Origin: Desulfotignum sp032250905
Lineage (GTDB): Bacteria > Desulfobacterota > Desulfobacteria > Desulfobacterales > Desulfobacteraceae
Reading direction: 5' to 3'
Assembly: GCA_032250905.1 (NCBI GenBank)
Contig: JAVVEQ010000001.1
Location: 1-64,000, forward strand
Length of the DNA stretch: 64,000 nucleotides
Shown here: positions 34,755 through 42,610 of the stretch, one piece after another
Layout of the letters: each line of letters opens with the position of its first letter
How positions within the stretch are numbered: the stretch's first letter is position 1
Program-made: the position numbers and the translations under genes
Notes under the pieces: generated by a model
The model's input: the letters and a program-made list of their open reading frames with translations, nothing else
Databases searched by the model: none
What the model was told of the DNA's origin: nothing

Positions 34755-36397
34755 TGACACCTGATCTGATTTTCCACAACGCCACCCTGTATTTTTCCGG
34801 AACCGACCCCTTTACCGGAAAACAGCCGCCCGGTCACCGCACCCGGCCCCCGGTCACCGCTCTGGCAACGTCAGGCAACCGAATCGTGGCCCTGGGAGAC
34901 GATGACACCCTTCTGGCCATGGCCGGCCCGGCCACCCGGATTTTGAATCTGGATCAACACCTGGTGCTGCCCGGATTCATCGATACCCATTTTCATTTTT
35001 ATGAATGGGCCGTCAATCTCAGCAGTATCGATTTTGCCCGGACCCGTGATTTTGCCGGGATGGAATCGGCGATCCGGGAAAAAGCGGCCCTGCTGGGTCC
35101 GGGTCACTGGATCCTGGGCCAGGGATTCAATGAATCCGACTGGCCGGAAAACCGGATGCCCGACCGTCTGGATCTGGATCTGGCGGCCCCGCACAATCCG
35201 GTGTGTATCTGGCGCTGTGATCTTCATCTGGCTGTGGCCAACTCCATGGCCCTGTCACTGGCCGGTATCGATTCCACCACCCCGGATCCGGCGGACGGTG
35301 TGATTGTGCGGGACGGCACCGGAATTCCCACAGGCGTACTCAAGGAGATGGCTCCCAACATGATCCGGAATGTGGTGCCCGCACTGACCTTTGATCAGTT
35401 GCTGGAAAATATGGAAACGGCCATGGCAAAGGCCCATGCCATGGGATTGACTGGAATTCATGATATCCGGCTCATGGGTGGAGAAGAAGGCGCGGTGGCA
35501 TTGCGGGCCTGGCAGGCACTGCATGCCGAAGGCAGGCTGGCCCTGAGGTGCCACGTGACCCTGCCCGGTGAAATGACCCGCCGGGCGATTGAACTGGGAC
35601 TGTGTACCGGATTCGGGGATGACCTGTTATGCATCGGACATCTGAAATTCTTCAGCGACGGGGGGATGGGCGCCCGGACCGCCTGGATGACTGAACCCTA
35701 TCTCGATGCCGCATACGGCATGCCCCTGACCCCCATCCATGAAATCGAACAGGCGGTGGTCCAGGCGGATGCGGCCGGGCTTTCCTGCATGGTTCACGCC
35801 GTGGGAGACCGGGCCGTCCATGAGGTACTGACCGTCTTTGAGAAAGTGGAGGCGTTGAAACAGAGCACCTGCCGGATACCGCACCGTATGGAACACGCCC
35901 AGATGATTCTGCCCCGGGATCTGGACACCCTGGGACGGTTGAAAAATCTGGCTGTTTCCTGTCAGCCCAACAACATGAGCCTGGATATTTCCATGATTGA
36001 TCAGTGCGTCAAAGAAAGAGGCCGGTATGCCTATAATTTCAAGAACATTCTGAAAACCGGCGTCCCCACCATGTTCAGCTCGGATGCCCCGGTGGCAGAT
36101 CCCAATCCCTTTGCCGGCATCTTTTCCGCCGTTGCCCGAAAACGCATGGATCACACACCTGACACCGGCTGGTACCCGGACCAGTGCCTGACCGTGGATC
36201 AGGCGGTTCAAGGGTATACACTGACCCCGGCTGCGGCTTCGGGCATGGGGACTGTGACCGGCAGCCTGACCGTTGGAAAGCGGGCCGATCTCATCGTAAC
36301 AGACCGCAATATCTTCATTATTGACCCCAACGAGATCCCTGAGACCCGGGTGAAACTGACCCTGTTTAATGGAAAGATCGTTTATGAAAGACAATGA
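34754..36397 (+). CDS. YtcJ-like metal-dependent amidohydrolase (Amidohydrolase_3)
   Basis: 547 aa. The metal-binding HXH motif is in GFIDTHFHFYEW (near 78), a second set in MVHAVGDRAVHEV and HRMEHAQMI, and the catalytic Asp in FSSDAPVADPNP. The middle part FNESDWPENRMP is typical of YtcJ-like proteins. It hydrolyses an amide or N-acyl bond of an unknown small substrate in the cytoplasm; no signal peptide. The ATG at 34754 overlaps the stop of the racemase gene, and its 3' end overlaps the next gene by 14 bases, so all three are translated as a unit. Confidence 0.88.
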   Translation: MTPDLIFHNATLYFSGTDPFTGKQPPGHRTRPPVTALATSGNRIVALGDDDTLLAMAGPATRILNLDQHLVLPGFIDTHFHFYEWAVNLSSIDFARTRDFAGMESAIREKAALLGPGHWILGQGFNESDWPENRMPDRLDLDLAAPHNPVCIWRCDLHLAVANSMALSLAGIDSTTPDPADGVIVRDGTGIPTGVLKEMAPNMIRNVVPALTFDQLLENMETAMAKAHAMGLTGIHDIRLMGGEEGAVALRAWQALHAEGRLALRCHVTLPGEMTRRAIELGLCTGFGDDLLCIGHLKFFSDGGMGARTAWMTEPYLDAAYGMPLTPIHEIEQAVVQADAAGLSCMVHAVGDRAVHEVLTVFEKVEALKQSTCRIPHRMEHAQMILPRDLDTLGRLKNLAVSCQPNNMSLDISMIDQCVKERGRYAYNFKNILKTGVPTMFSSDAPVADPNPFAGIFSAVARKRMDHTPDTGWYPDQCLTVDQAVQGYTLTPAAASGMGTVTGSLTVGKRADLIVTDRNIFIIDPNEIPETRVKLTLFNGKIVYERQ

Positions 36398-37778
36398 CCT
36401 GTTTTTTCTGGAAACCATTTTCACCCGGTCCGCCGACGGCCTGCTGATCTGTGACGGCCAGGGCCGGATTCTGAAAATGAACCGGGCCGCGGAACGTCTC
36501 AACGGTATCCAGGCATCTGAGGTGCTGGGAAAAGATGTGAGAACTCTGGTCAAGGAAGGACAGATCAACCGGTCCGCCACCCAGGAGGTGCTGGAAACCC
36601 GACGCCAGGTCAGCCTGATTCAGACCACGCCCCGGTCCGGATACTCGCTGCTGGTGACCGGCACACCGGTGTTTGACGATGCCGGAGAAATCGCTTATGT
36701 GGTGGTGAACGAACGGGATATTTCCCTGATCCGGGACATGAAACGAAAACTGGCCCAGGTGCGGCAGGAATCGGAAAAAATGCGGGAAGAACTCACAGAA
36801 CTCACCCTGCGTGAACTGGCGGACAATGATGTGGTGGCCCAGAGCCCTTGCATGAAACAGACTGTTCACCTGGCTTTGAAACTGGCCCGGATCGGCGCGT
36901 CCAATATTCTGCTGTCCGGGGAATCCGGTACCGGGAAAGGGCTGCTGGCCAAGTTCATTCATAAACACAGCCCGCGGGCCGAAAACCCGTTCATCCAGAT
37001 CAACTGTGCGGCGCTGCCGGAAAACCTTCTGGAAGCGGAACTGTTCGGATATGAAAAGGGGGCCTTTACCGGGGCCAGAGAAACCGGCAAGGCCGGTCTG
37101 TTTGAACTGGCAGCCGGGGGCACCCTGTTTCTGGATGAAATCGGAGAAATGTCCCCGGGGGTCCAGGCCAAACTGCTCAAATACCTGGATGACCAGGAAA
37201 TCATGCCGCTGGGGAGCACCCGGTCCAAAAAAATCGACTGCACGGTTCTGGCTGCGACCAACCAGGATCTGGCGGAACTGACCCGGAAAAAACGGTTCCG
37301 CCTGGACCTGTTTCATCGGCTCAACGCGTTTACGTTGTCCATCCCCCCATTGCGGGAACGACCGGAAGATATCCTTGAACTGGCCCGGATCTGCCTGAAA
37401 CGGTTCAACAAGAAATACCACCGCAGGGCACACATCGGATACCGGTCCCTGCAGGCCTTGAAAACCTATCCGTTTCCCGGCAATGTCCGGGAATTGATCA
37501 ATCTCATCAAACAGGCCGTAGCCATGTGTGACCGGCGGCAACTGGATGATTACCTGATCCGTTTAACCGATGCACCGATCTGCCCCGCCACGGGCGCACC
37601 TGTCAAAAAAACCGGTGCCGGACTGGTACAAACCCTTGAATCTGTGGAGCGAGATTTACTTGAGCAGGCGGCTGAACGGTGCCGCACTACCCGTCAAGCC
37701 GCTGATTTTCTGGGTATCAGCCAGCCCACTGTGGTACGAAAATTTAAAAAATACGATGTGCGGATCAGGACAGAATAA
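36384..37778 (+). CDS. Sigma54-dependent activator, PAS-AAA+-Fis
   Basis: 464 aa. PAS domain at about 5-125 (FTRSADGLLICDGQGRIL), then AAA+ domain with Walker A GESGTGKG, intact GAFTGA loop and LFLDEIGEM. The C-terminal Fis-type helix-turn-helix is CRTTRQAADFLGISQPTVVR. The start at 36384 overlaps the amidohydrolase end; GGAAAG is eight bases upstream. It is followed directly by a 304-base gap that carries paired inverted repeats and a -24/-12-like element before an ABC importer operon, so it probably binds there and activates the operon when the PAS domain senses a ligand. Confidence 0.93.
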   Translation: MKDNDLFFLETIFTRSADGLLICDGQGRILKMNRAAERLNGIQASEVLGKDVRTLVKEGQINRSATQEVLETRRQVSLIQTTPRSGYSLLVTGTPVFDDAGEIAYVVVNERDISLIRDMKRKLAQVRQESEKMREELTELTLRELADNDVVAQSPCMKQTVHLALKLARIGASNILLSGESGTGKGLLAKFIHKHSPRAENPFIQINCAALPENLLEAELFGYEKGAFTGARETGKAGLFELAAGGTLFLDEIGEMSPGVQAKLLKYLDDQEIMPLGSTRSKKIDCTVLAATNQDLAELTRKKRFRLDLFHRLNAFTLSIPPLRERPEDILELARICLKRFNKKYHRRAHIGYRSLQALKTYPFPGNVRELINLIKQAVAMCDRRQLDDYLIRLTDAPICPATGAPVKKTGAGLVQTLESVERDLLEQAAERCRTTRQAADFLGISQPTVVRKFKKYDVRIRTE

Positions 37779-37781
37779 TAG

Positions 37782-37801
37782 TTGATTCATTTCTAAATCA
37801 A
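37782..37801. promoter_or_regulatory. Upstream activator site 1 (inverted repeat)
   Basis: TTGATT, eight bases (CATTTCTA), AATCAA: perfect six-base arms. The spacer shares its first five bases CATTT with site 3, which means that the whole 20-base element, not just the arms, is conserved. Lies four bases after the activator gene stop and about 230 bases before the -24 element. Confidence 0.6.
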
Positions 37802-37843
37802 ACAGAAAGACACTTGCCTTGATTCACGGCAGAAAACAAATAT

Positions 37844-37869
37844 ATTGATTAATTCATAATAGAATCAAT
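37844..37869. promoter_or_regulatory. Upstream activator site 2 (looser inverted repeat)
   Basis: ATTGATT (37844-37850) and AATCAAT (37863-37869) are perfect complements, but the gap is 12 bases, four more than in the other two sites. It may be two half-sites. Another TTGATT half-site is at 37819. Confidence 0.45.
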
Positions 37870-37908
37870 CAATATAATAATATAATTCAAATAGTTATCC
37901 TAAAAAAA

Positions 37909-37928
37909 TTGATCCATTTATGAATCAA
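37909..37928. promoter_or_regulatory. Upstream activator site 3 (inverted repeat)
   Basis: TTGATC, eight bases (CATTTATG), AATCAA. Compared with site 1 only three or so positions differ over 20 bases. The arms extend outward by two more complementary bases (AATTGAT / ATCAATT). About 83 bases before the -24 element, a usual distance for a sigma54 enhancer. Confidence 0.6.
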
Positions 37929-38011
37929 TTCTATATTCAACAGATAGAGGGTTCCACGCCATTATTAATAATTACCTTATTTATCAGATAGTTATAAATA
38001 TAATTTTCGTC

Positions 38012-38027
38012 TGGCATATATTTTGTA
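38012..38027 (+). promoter_or_regulatory. Candidate sigma54 (-24/-12) promoter
   Basis: TGGCATATATTTTGTA: the GG of the -24 box is followed by exactly ten bases and then GT where GC is the consensus -12 pair. The -24 half (TGGCAT) is good, the -12 half is imperfect. About 55 bases upstream of the first permease gene and downstream of the inverted repeats; the preceding gene encodes a sigma54 activator. Confidence 0.55.
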
Positions 38028-38082
38028 AGTTTGTTTTATTAAGGACAATCCAAGTAAGCATTCCAAAAAAAGGTGTTGATTT

Positions 38083-38949
38083 ATGAAAGAAAAACCGTGG
38101 AAGCCCTGGTTACTGCTGTCACCTTCCCTGATAGCCGTCTTTTTACTGCTGGTTGTACCGGTTTGTTTTGTGGTGGTATACAGTTTCTGGCTCAGGGCGC
38201 CATCGGGTCAGGATATTCCTGCGTTTCAGTTTGGCAATTATGCCAAATTCTTTGCTGACTTCTTTTATCCATCCATTTTGCTCAGCACTTTGCGGGTGGC
38301 CCTGGAAACCGTGATCATCTGCCTGATCATGGGATATATCCCGGCCTATTTCTTTTACCGCACCGAATCCCGGCTCAAACCCTATCTCATGATTCTGGTG
38401 ATGCTGCCTTTCTGGATCAGTTTTATCATCCGCACCTTAAGCTGGATCAATATTCTGGGAGATTCCGGACTGATCAATCACCTGCTGCTCAAATCAGGGC
38501 TGATTTCCAGCCCGATTCCCATGCTTTACAATGAAGGGGCCGTGATCATGGGCCTGATCCAGTACCTGCTGCCTTTCATGATTTTAAATATCTATGTGAG
38601 CCTGGACGGCATTGACAAAAGCCTGACCGAGGCGGCCAAAAGCCTGGGATGCACGGAATGGCAGGCATTCAGGGAAATCACCCTGCCGTTGAGTCTGCCC
38701 GGGGTGAGTGCCGGTTGCCTGCTGGTGTTCGTGCTGACCTGCGGCACCTATCTGCCGCCCATGATCCTGGGGGGGCCGGGCAATGAAATGATTGCCAACC
38801 TGATTTTCAAACGGATCATCGGCACCCTGGACTGGCCCTTTGGGTCTGCCATCTCCACCATTCTGCTGCTGCTGCTGGTCCTCATCGTCTATACCTATAA
38901 CCGGTATATGGGCATCAACCAGATATTCAAATCCCTGAGCAAAGGGTAA
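38083..38949 (+). CDS. ABC transporter permease, PotB type
   Basis: 288 aa with about six membrane segments. The EAA loop that contacts the ATPase is EAAKSLGCTEWQAFREITLP near residue 186. Order permease, permease, Tat-exported binding protein, ATPase and the resemblance to PotB place it in the spermidine/putrescine importer family (POPT). That family also imports other cationic or amino compounds, so polyamine is not proven. Ribosome site AAGGTG. First gene of the operon behind the sigma54-type promoter. Confidence 0.92.
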   Translation: MKEKPWKPWLLLSPSLIAVFLLLVVPVCFVVVYSFWLRAPSGQDIPAFQFGNYAKFFADFFYPSILLSTLRVALETVIICLIMGYIPAYFFYRTESRLKPYLMILVMLPFWISFIIRTLSWINILGDSGLINHLLLKSGLISSPIPMLYNEGAVIMGLIQYLLPFMILNIYVSLDGIDKSLTEAAKSLGCTEWQAFREITLPLSLPGVSAGCLLVFVLTCGTYLPPMILGGPGNEMIANLIFKRIIGTLDWPFGSAISTILLLLLVLIVYTYNRYMGINQIFKSLSKG

Positions 38950-38960
38950 GGGGAACCGAT

Positions 38961-39761
38961 ATGAAAAAACTGTTTTCCGGCTGGACCCTGATCAAACTGT
39001 ATACATTTCTGGTGTATGCCTGGATGTTTGCGCCCATCGTGGTGGTGGTGATCCTGGCGTTCAATCCCCAGCAGTTCGGCACCTTTCCCATGGAGGGATT
39101 CAGCTTCAAGTGGTTTGTAAAACTGTCCCAGAATTCCACCATACTGGAAGCGTTCAAAAACTCCCTGGTACTGGGATCTCTGACTGCCATATTTTCAACC
39201 GCCATCGGTGTGCCGGCGGCCCTGGCATTCATCCGGTATGAATTCAGAGGCAAGGATTTTCTGAATACCATGCTCATTGCCCCCATCATGATCCCGGAAG
39301 TGGTGCTGGGTGTGGCCCTGCTGCTGTTTATCAGATGGCTCCAGCAACCCAAAAGTTTTGCCATGCTTCTGATCGGTCACGTGGTGCTGACCCTGCCCTA
39401 TGTGCTGCTCATTGTTCAGGCCCGACTGGTGGGCATCAAACGTGAATATGAAGAAGCAGCCCTGTCCCTGGGTGCCAGCCCGTTCCAGACCTTCAGGGAG
39501 ATCACGTTTCCGCTGCTGGCACCGGCAATTTTTGCGGGCATGCTGTTTGCATTTACCATTTCCTTTGATGATGTCACCGCCACCTTGTTCTGGGCGACCG
39601 CCCAGAACCAGACCGTGCCGGTTAAAATTTTCAGCATGCTGAGAACATCCATCAGTCCGGAAATCAACGCGCTGGGAGCGGTCATGATCGTGTTGACCAT
39701 TTCCATTCCCCTTGCGGCAGGGTATGTGGCCCGGCGTTTTGCCAGGGGTAACACACCCTGA
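38961..39761 (+). CDS. ABC transporter permease, PotC type
   Basis: 266 aa, six membrane segments. N-terminal segment WTLIKLYTFLVYAWMFAPIV; EAA loop EEAALSLGASPFQTFREITF near residue 163. Pairs with the PotB-type permease to form the pore. AAGGGG lies a few bases before the ATG, and only 11 bases separate it from the previous stop. Confidence 0.92.
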   Translation: MKKLFSGWTLIKLYTFLVYAWMFAPIVVVVILAFNPQQFGTFPMEGFSFKWFVKLSQNSTILEAFKNSLVLGSLTAIFSTAIGVPAALAFIRYEFRGKDFLNTMLIAPIMIPEVVLGVALLLFIRWLQQPKSFAMLLIGHVVLTLPYVLLIVQARLVGIKREYEEAALSLGASPFQTFREITFPLLAPAIFAGMLFAFTISFDDVTATLFWATAQNQTVPVKIFSMLRTSISPEINALGAVMIVLTISIPLAAGYVARRFARGNTP

Positions 39762-39834
39762 AATAGATTTGGCCGCACCTGACACCGGTCAGTGTGTACC
39801 AGGTATTTTAACTTGAGAGATAAAGGAGACGACC

Positions 39835-40998
39835 ATGGGAAAAGACTTGAAGAATCGGCTGGACGATGTGTATCAGAATTATCTGGAAGGGAACATTTCC
39901 CGCCGGGATTTCGTTAAGTTCGCCGGTATCGCCGGGGCCGCTTTGGGATTGGCAGGTGGCCCGTTCGGCCTTGTAAACCGGGCGTTTGCCGGAAAAAATG
40001 CCATTACCTGCCATTCATGGGGCGGGACCACCTCAGAGGCGCTGCGAAAATTCGCCTTTGACCCGTTCACCAAAGCCACAGGGATCGAAGTGATTGACGC
40101 GGCCTTCACCGGGATGGATGACTTTTTGACGCAGGTCAAGGCATCTTTTCCGCCCGGCGGGGAGTTCAACATTGCGCATTTGAGTGCGGTGTATGATTAT
40201 GCCAGGTACACGGACCTGGATTTCGGGGTGGTGCTGGACGAATCCAAAATCCCCAATCTCAAGAACGTCATGACCAAGATGACCGACACCCTTCGGGGCA
40301 TCACCAACGGGACCCTGTCCGCCGTGCCCTACGATCTGGGCCAGACAGGCATCGCTTACAACACCAAGGAAATTTCCAAAGCAGATGCCGAAAAACTGGG
40401 GGCCTCTCTGCTGTATGAAAAGAGCCTGAAAGGCAAGCTGGGATCCTGGAACGGCGATTTTCGGACCAATATGTGGTACGCCGCCCTGCACACCGGTCAG
40501 AGTCCCAACAATATCAAGGATGTGGACGCGGTCTGGAAGGTTCTGACTGAACAGCGCAGCCTGATCAAAAAATACTGGGCATCGGGTTCCGAACTCATGA
40601 GCCTGCTGGCCAACGGTGAAATCTTCGCCACCGTGGCCTGGTCCGGCCGTGTGGCAGCGCTCCAGGAGCAGGGACATCCCATTGGCTACCTGTCCCCGGA
40701 CGGCACCTATTCCTGGATGGAATACATGTATGTGATCAAGGGCACGGATCTGAATGTGGCCCAGCAGCTGCTCAATTTCATGCTGGAACCCGAGGCGGCC
40801 ATTGCCGTGGCCCAGGGCCAGAAATATCCGCCGTCACTGGATCCCACCAAGGTCGAAATGCCTGAAGATGTAAAAAAACTGCCGGCCTTTGATCCCACCG
40901 GCAAGTTGAACGGGTATTTGTTTGCCGATCCGGCCTACTGGAATTCACATCAGATCGAATGGGCGGAGAAATGGGACCGGATCATCGCCGGTGCCTGA
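39835..40998 (+). CDS. Periplasmic binding protein, PotD-like, Tat-exported
   Basis: 387 aa. The N-terminus carries a twin-arginine motif, SRRDFVKFAG at residues 22-31, and a hydrophobic core ending in NRAFA, so it leaves the cell folded. Family 1-type binding protein with ITCHSWGGTTSEALRKFAFD at the start of the mature part and YLSPDGTYSWMEYMYVIKGT near residue 285, corresponding to PotD. Aromatic and acidic residues that bind amines in PotD cannot be assigned by eye. AAAGGAG precedes the ATG. Confidence 0.92.
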   Translation: MGKDLKNRLDDVYQNYLEGNISRRDFVKFAGIAGAALGLAGGPFGLVNRAFAGKNAITCHSWGGTTSEALRKFAFDPFTKATGIEVIDAAFTGMDDFLTQVKASFPPGGEFNIAHLSAVYDYARYTDLDFGVVLDESKIPNLKNVMTKMTDTLRGITNGTLSAVPYDLGQTGIAYNTKEISKADAEKLGASLLYEKSLKGKLGSWNGDFRTNMWYAALHTGQSPNNIKDVDAVWKVLTEQRSLIKKYWASGSELMSLLANGEIFATVAWSGRVAALQEQGHPIGYLSPDGTYSWMEYMYVIKGTDLNVAQQLLNFMLEPEAAIAVAQGQKYPPSLDPTKVEMPEDVKKLPAFDPTGKLNGYLFADPAYWNSHQIEWAEKWDRIIAGA

Positions 40999-41084
40999 TT
41001 GACGTAACACTGCATGAAACGGAGCTCCCGGCGGCAGCTGTCGCCGGGAACCTGTTTGATCGATAAAAACGGGAGAATACTGGT

Positions 41085-42182
41085 TTGACACAAGAAAAAG
41101 ACCCGGCCTTTGTCAAATTCAAGGGCATTGAAAAACGGTTTGGTGATCTGGTGGCGGTACAGCCCATGGATCTGGATATTCCCGAAGGATCCTTTGTCAC
41201 CCTGCTGGGCCCTTCCGGCTGTGGAAAAACCACGTTGCTGCGGATGCTGGCCGGCCTTGAAACCCCTACCCGGGGAGACATCTACATTAAGGGGAAGCGC
41301 ATTAACGATACCCCGATCCACAAGCGGAACCTGGGCATGATCTTTCAGAACTATGCGCTGTTTCCCCACAAAACGATTTTTGACAATGTGGCGTTCGGCC
41401 TGAAATACCGGGATGTGTCTAAAACCGAAATGAAGGGAAAGGTGGAAAAAGCGCTGGAAACCGTGCGTCTGCCCGGTGTAGGAAACCGGATGCCGTCCCA
41501 GCTGTCCGGGGGTCAGCAGCAGCGCATCGCCCTGGCCCGGGCCATTGTCATCGAACCGGACGTCCTGCTGATGGATGAGCCGTTGTCGGCCCTGGATGAA
41601 AATCTGAGGGAAGATATGCGCCGGGAAATCGATAATCTTCAACAGGTACTCGGGGTCACTACCATTTTTGTCACCCATGATCAGAGAGAAGCGTTGTCCA
41701 TGTCCGACAAGGTGGTGGTCATGAAAGACGGATTCATCCAGCAGCAGGGAGAACCAGAGGAGGTTTACAACAATTCGGCCAATCACTTTGTGGCGGATTT
41801 TCTGGGGCATTCCAATTTCCTGAAAGCACAGGTAAAAAACCGTAAAAATGGAAATTATGAGGTGGAACTGGCGGATGAGAACACCTGCCTGACCAGCCCG
41901 GTGGGGGAATTTGACGTGGGAGAAAAAGCCGAGATCGTGATCCGGGCGCAAAAGATGACCCTGGGGTATAAAAAAGATTTCTCCAAAGAAGAAGGGATGA
42001 ATTATTTTTTCGGCAAAATCAAGGACCGCAGCTATATGGGGGGAGAGGTGAGTTATTTTGTGGAGATCGCCGACGGCCAGTTGCTGCATGTGATCAATTT
42101 TGTAAAGCGAACCCCCTATCGCAGGGGGGATGAGGTCTATATCCGGGTGGATCCATTCCACTGCCGATTATTGAAACAATAA
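41085..42182 (+). CDS. ABC transporter ATP-binding protein, PotA type
   Basis: 365 aa. Walker A GPSGCGKTT near residue 42, signature LSGGQQQRIALARA near 140, Walker B VLLMDEPLSALDE, switch HDQREALSMSD, and a C-terminal TOBE domain (from about 240). All intact. Initiation is at TTG, nine bases after GGGAG; no in-frame ATG fits the family N-terminus. Completes the importer of this operon. Confidence 0.93.
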   Translation: MTQEKDPAFVKFKGIEKRFGDLVAVQPMDLDIPEGSFVTLLGPSGCGKTTLLRMLAGLETPTRGDIYIKGKRINDTPIHKRNLGMIFQNYALFPHKTIFDNVAFGLKYRDVSKTEMKGKVEKALETVRLPGVGNRMPSQLSGGQQQRIALARAIVIEPDVLLMDEPLSALDENLREDMRREIDNLQQVLGVTTIFVTHDQREALSMSDKVVVMKDGFIQQQGEPEEVYNNSANHFVADFLGHSNFLKAQVKNRKNGNYEVELADENTCLTSPVGEFDVGEKAEIVIRAQKMTLGYKKDFSKEEGMNYFFGKIKDRSYMGGEVSYFVEIADGQLLHVINFVKRTPYRRGDEVYIRVDPFHCRLLKQ

Positions 42183-42285
42183 AATAAACCAGGCGGTTTT
42201 ACAGACAAGTCCCGATAGAACGGGTAATGCCCTGCGCCGTTCTGACAGGAGTCGTGCGCATAACACAGGAGGAAATAAACATCCA

Positions 42286-42609
42286 GTGACAAAGCCGTTA
42301 CATGATCACCCCATCCACGGCAGTTTCGTGGGGATCAAAAAGACGCTGGATCCGGGGCTCAGCTACCTCATTTTTGAAAACGATTTGACACTGGGAGAAG
42401 AATCCATTTTTGATCCGACGCACATGGCATACGCCTATTTTGAAGCAAGCGCCTTTACCTGGAAAAAGGTAGTGGACGAAACCCTTCAAAGAGAGTATCT
42501 GGTGGTGTGCATCGGGACGGGCAAAGAAGATGAAGTGCTGGGCCAGGTCATGGGATATGGTTTTCCCAGAGAAACGGTCTATTATTTATACAAGGCAAAA
42601 GAGGCGTAA
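42286..42609 (+). CDS. Unknown small protein, 107 aa, inside the importer/aminomutase operon
   Basis: 107 aa, not recognised. Acidic and aromatic, without signal peptide, membrane helix or cysteine cluster (one Cys, in YLVVCIGTGKED). The sequence DPTHMAYAYFEASAFTWKKV and the end VLGQVMGYGFPRETVYYLY suggest a compact alpha/beta fold. The start is GTG; AGGAGG lies 13 bases upstream, which is long but the only site. The stop is one base from the start of the aminomutase-like gene. Its fixed place between transporter and enzyme makes an accessory role in the same pathway likely. Confidence 0.7.
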   Translation: MTKPLHDHPIHGSFVGIKKTLDPGLSYLIFENDLTLGEESIFDPTHMAYAYFEASAFTWKKVVDETLQREYLVVCIGTGKEDEVLGQVMGYGFPRETVYYLYKAKEA

Positions 42610-42610
42610 C

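Larger units (their letters stand above)
37779..38082 (+). promoter_or_regulatory. AT-rich regulatory region before the ABC importer operon
   Basis: 304 bases, far more AT-rich than the genes on both sides, without a reading frame of note. It contains three inverted repeats built on TTGAT/ATCAA half-sites and a sigma54-type promoter candidate, described separately. The arrangement (activator gene, upstream sites, -24/-12 element, operon) is that of a sigma54-controlled catabolic operon. Confidence 0.7.

Noticed and set aside
36366..37541. A 391-codon reverse frame opposite the second sigma54 activator
   Set aside because: Shadow; the forward strand has intact Walker and GAFTGA motifs.
37844..37930. 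The TTGATT/AATCAA repeats as a possible CRISPR or mobile-element end
   Set aside because: Only two close copies and one loose copy, with unequal spacing and no spacers or transposase; better explained as regulator sites.
40950..42161. A 403-codon reverse frame opposite the ABC ATPase
   Set aside because: Shadow of a gene with full ABC signature motifs.
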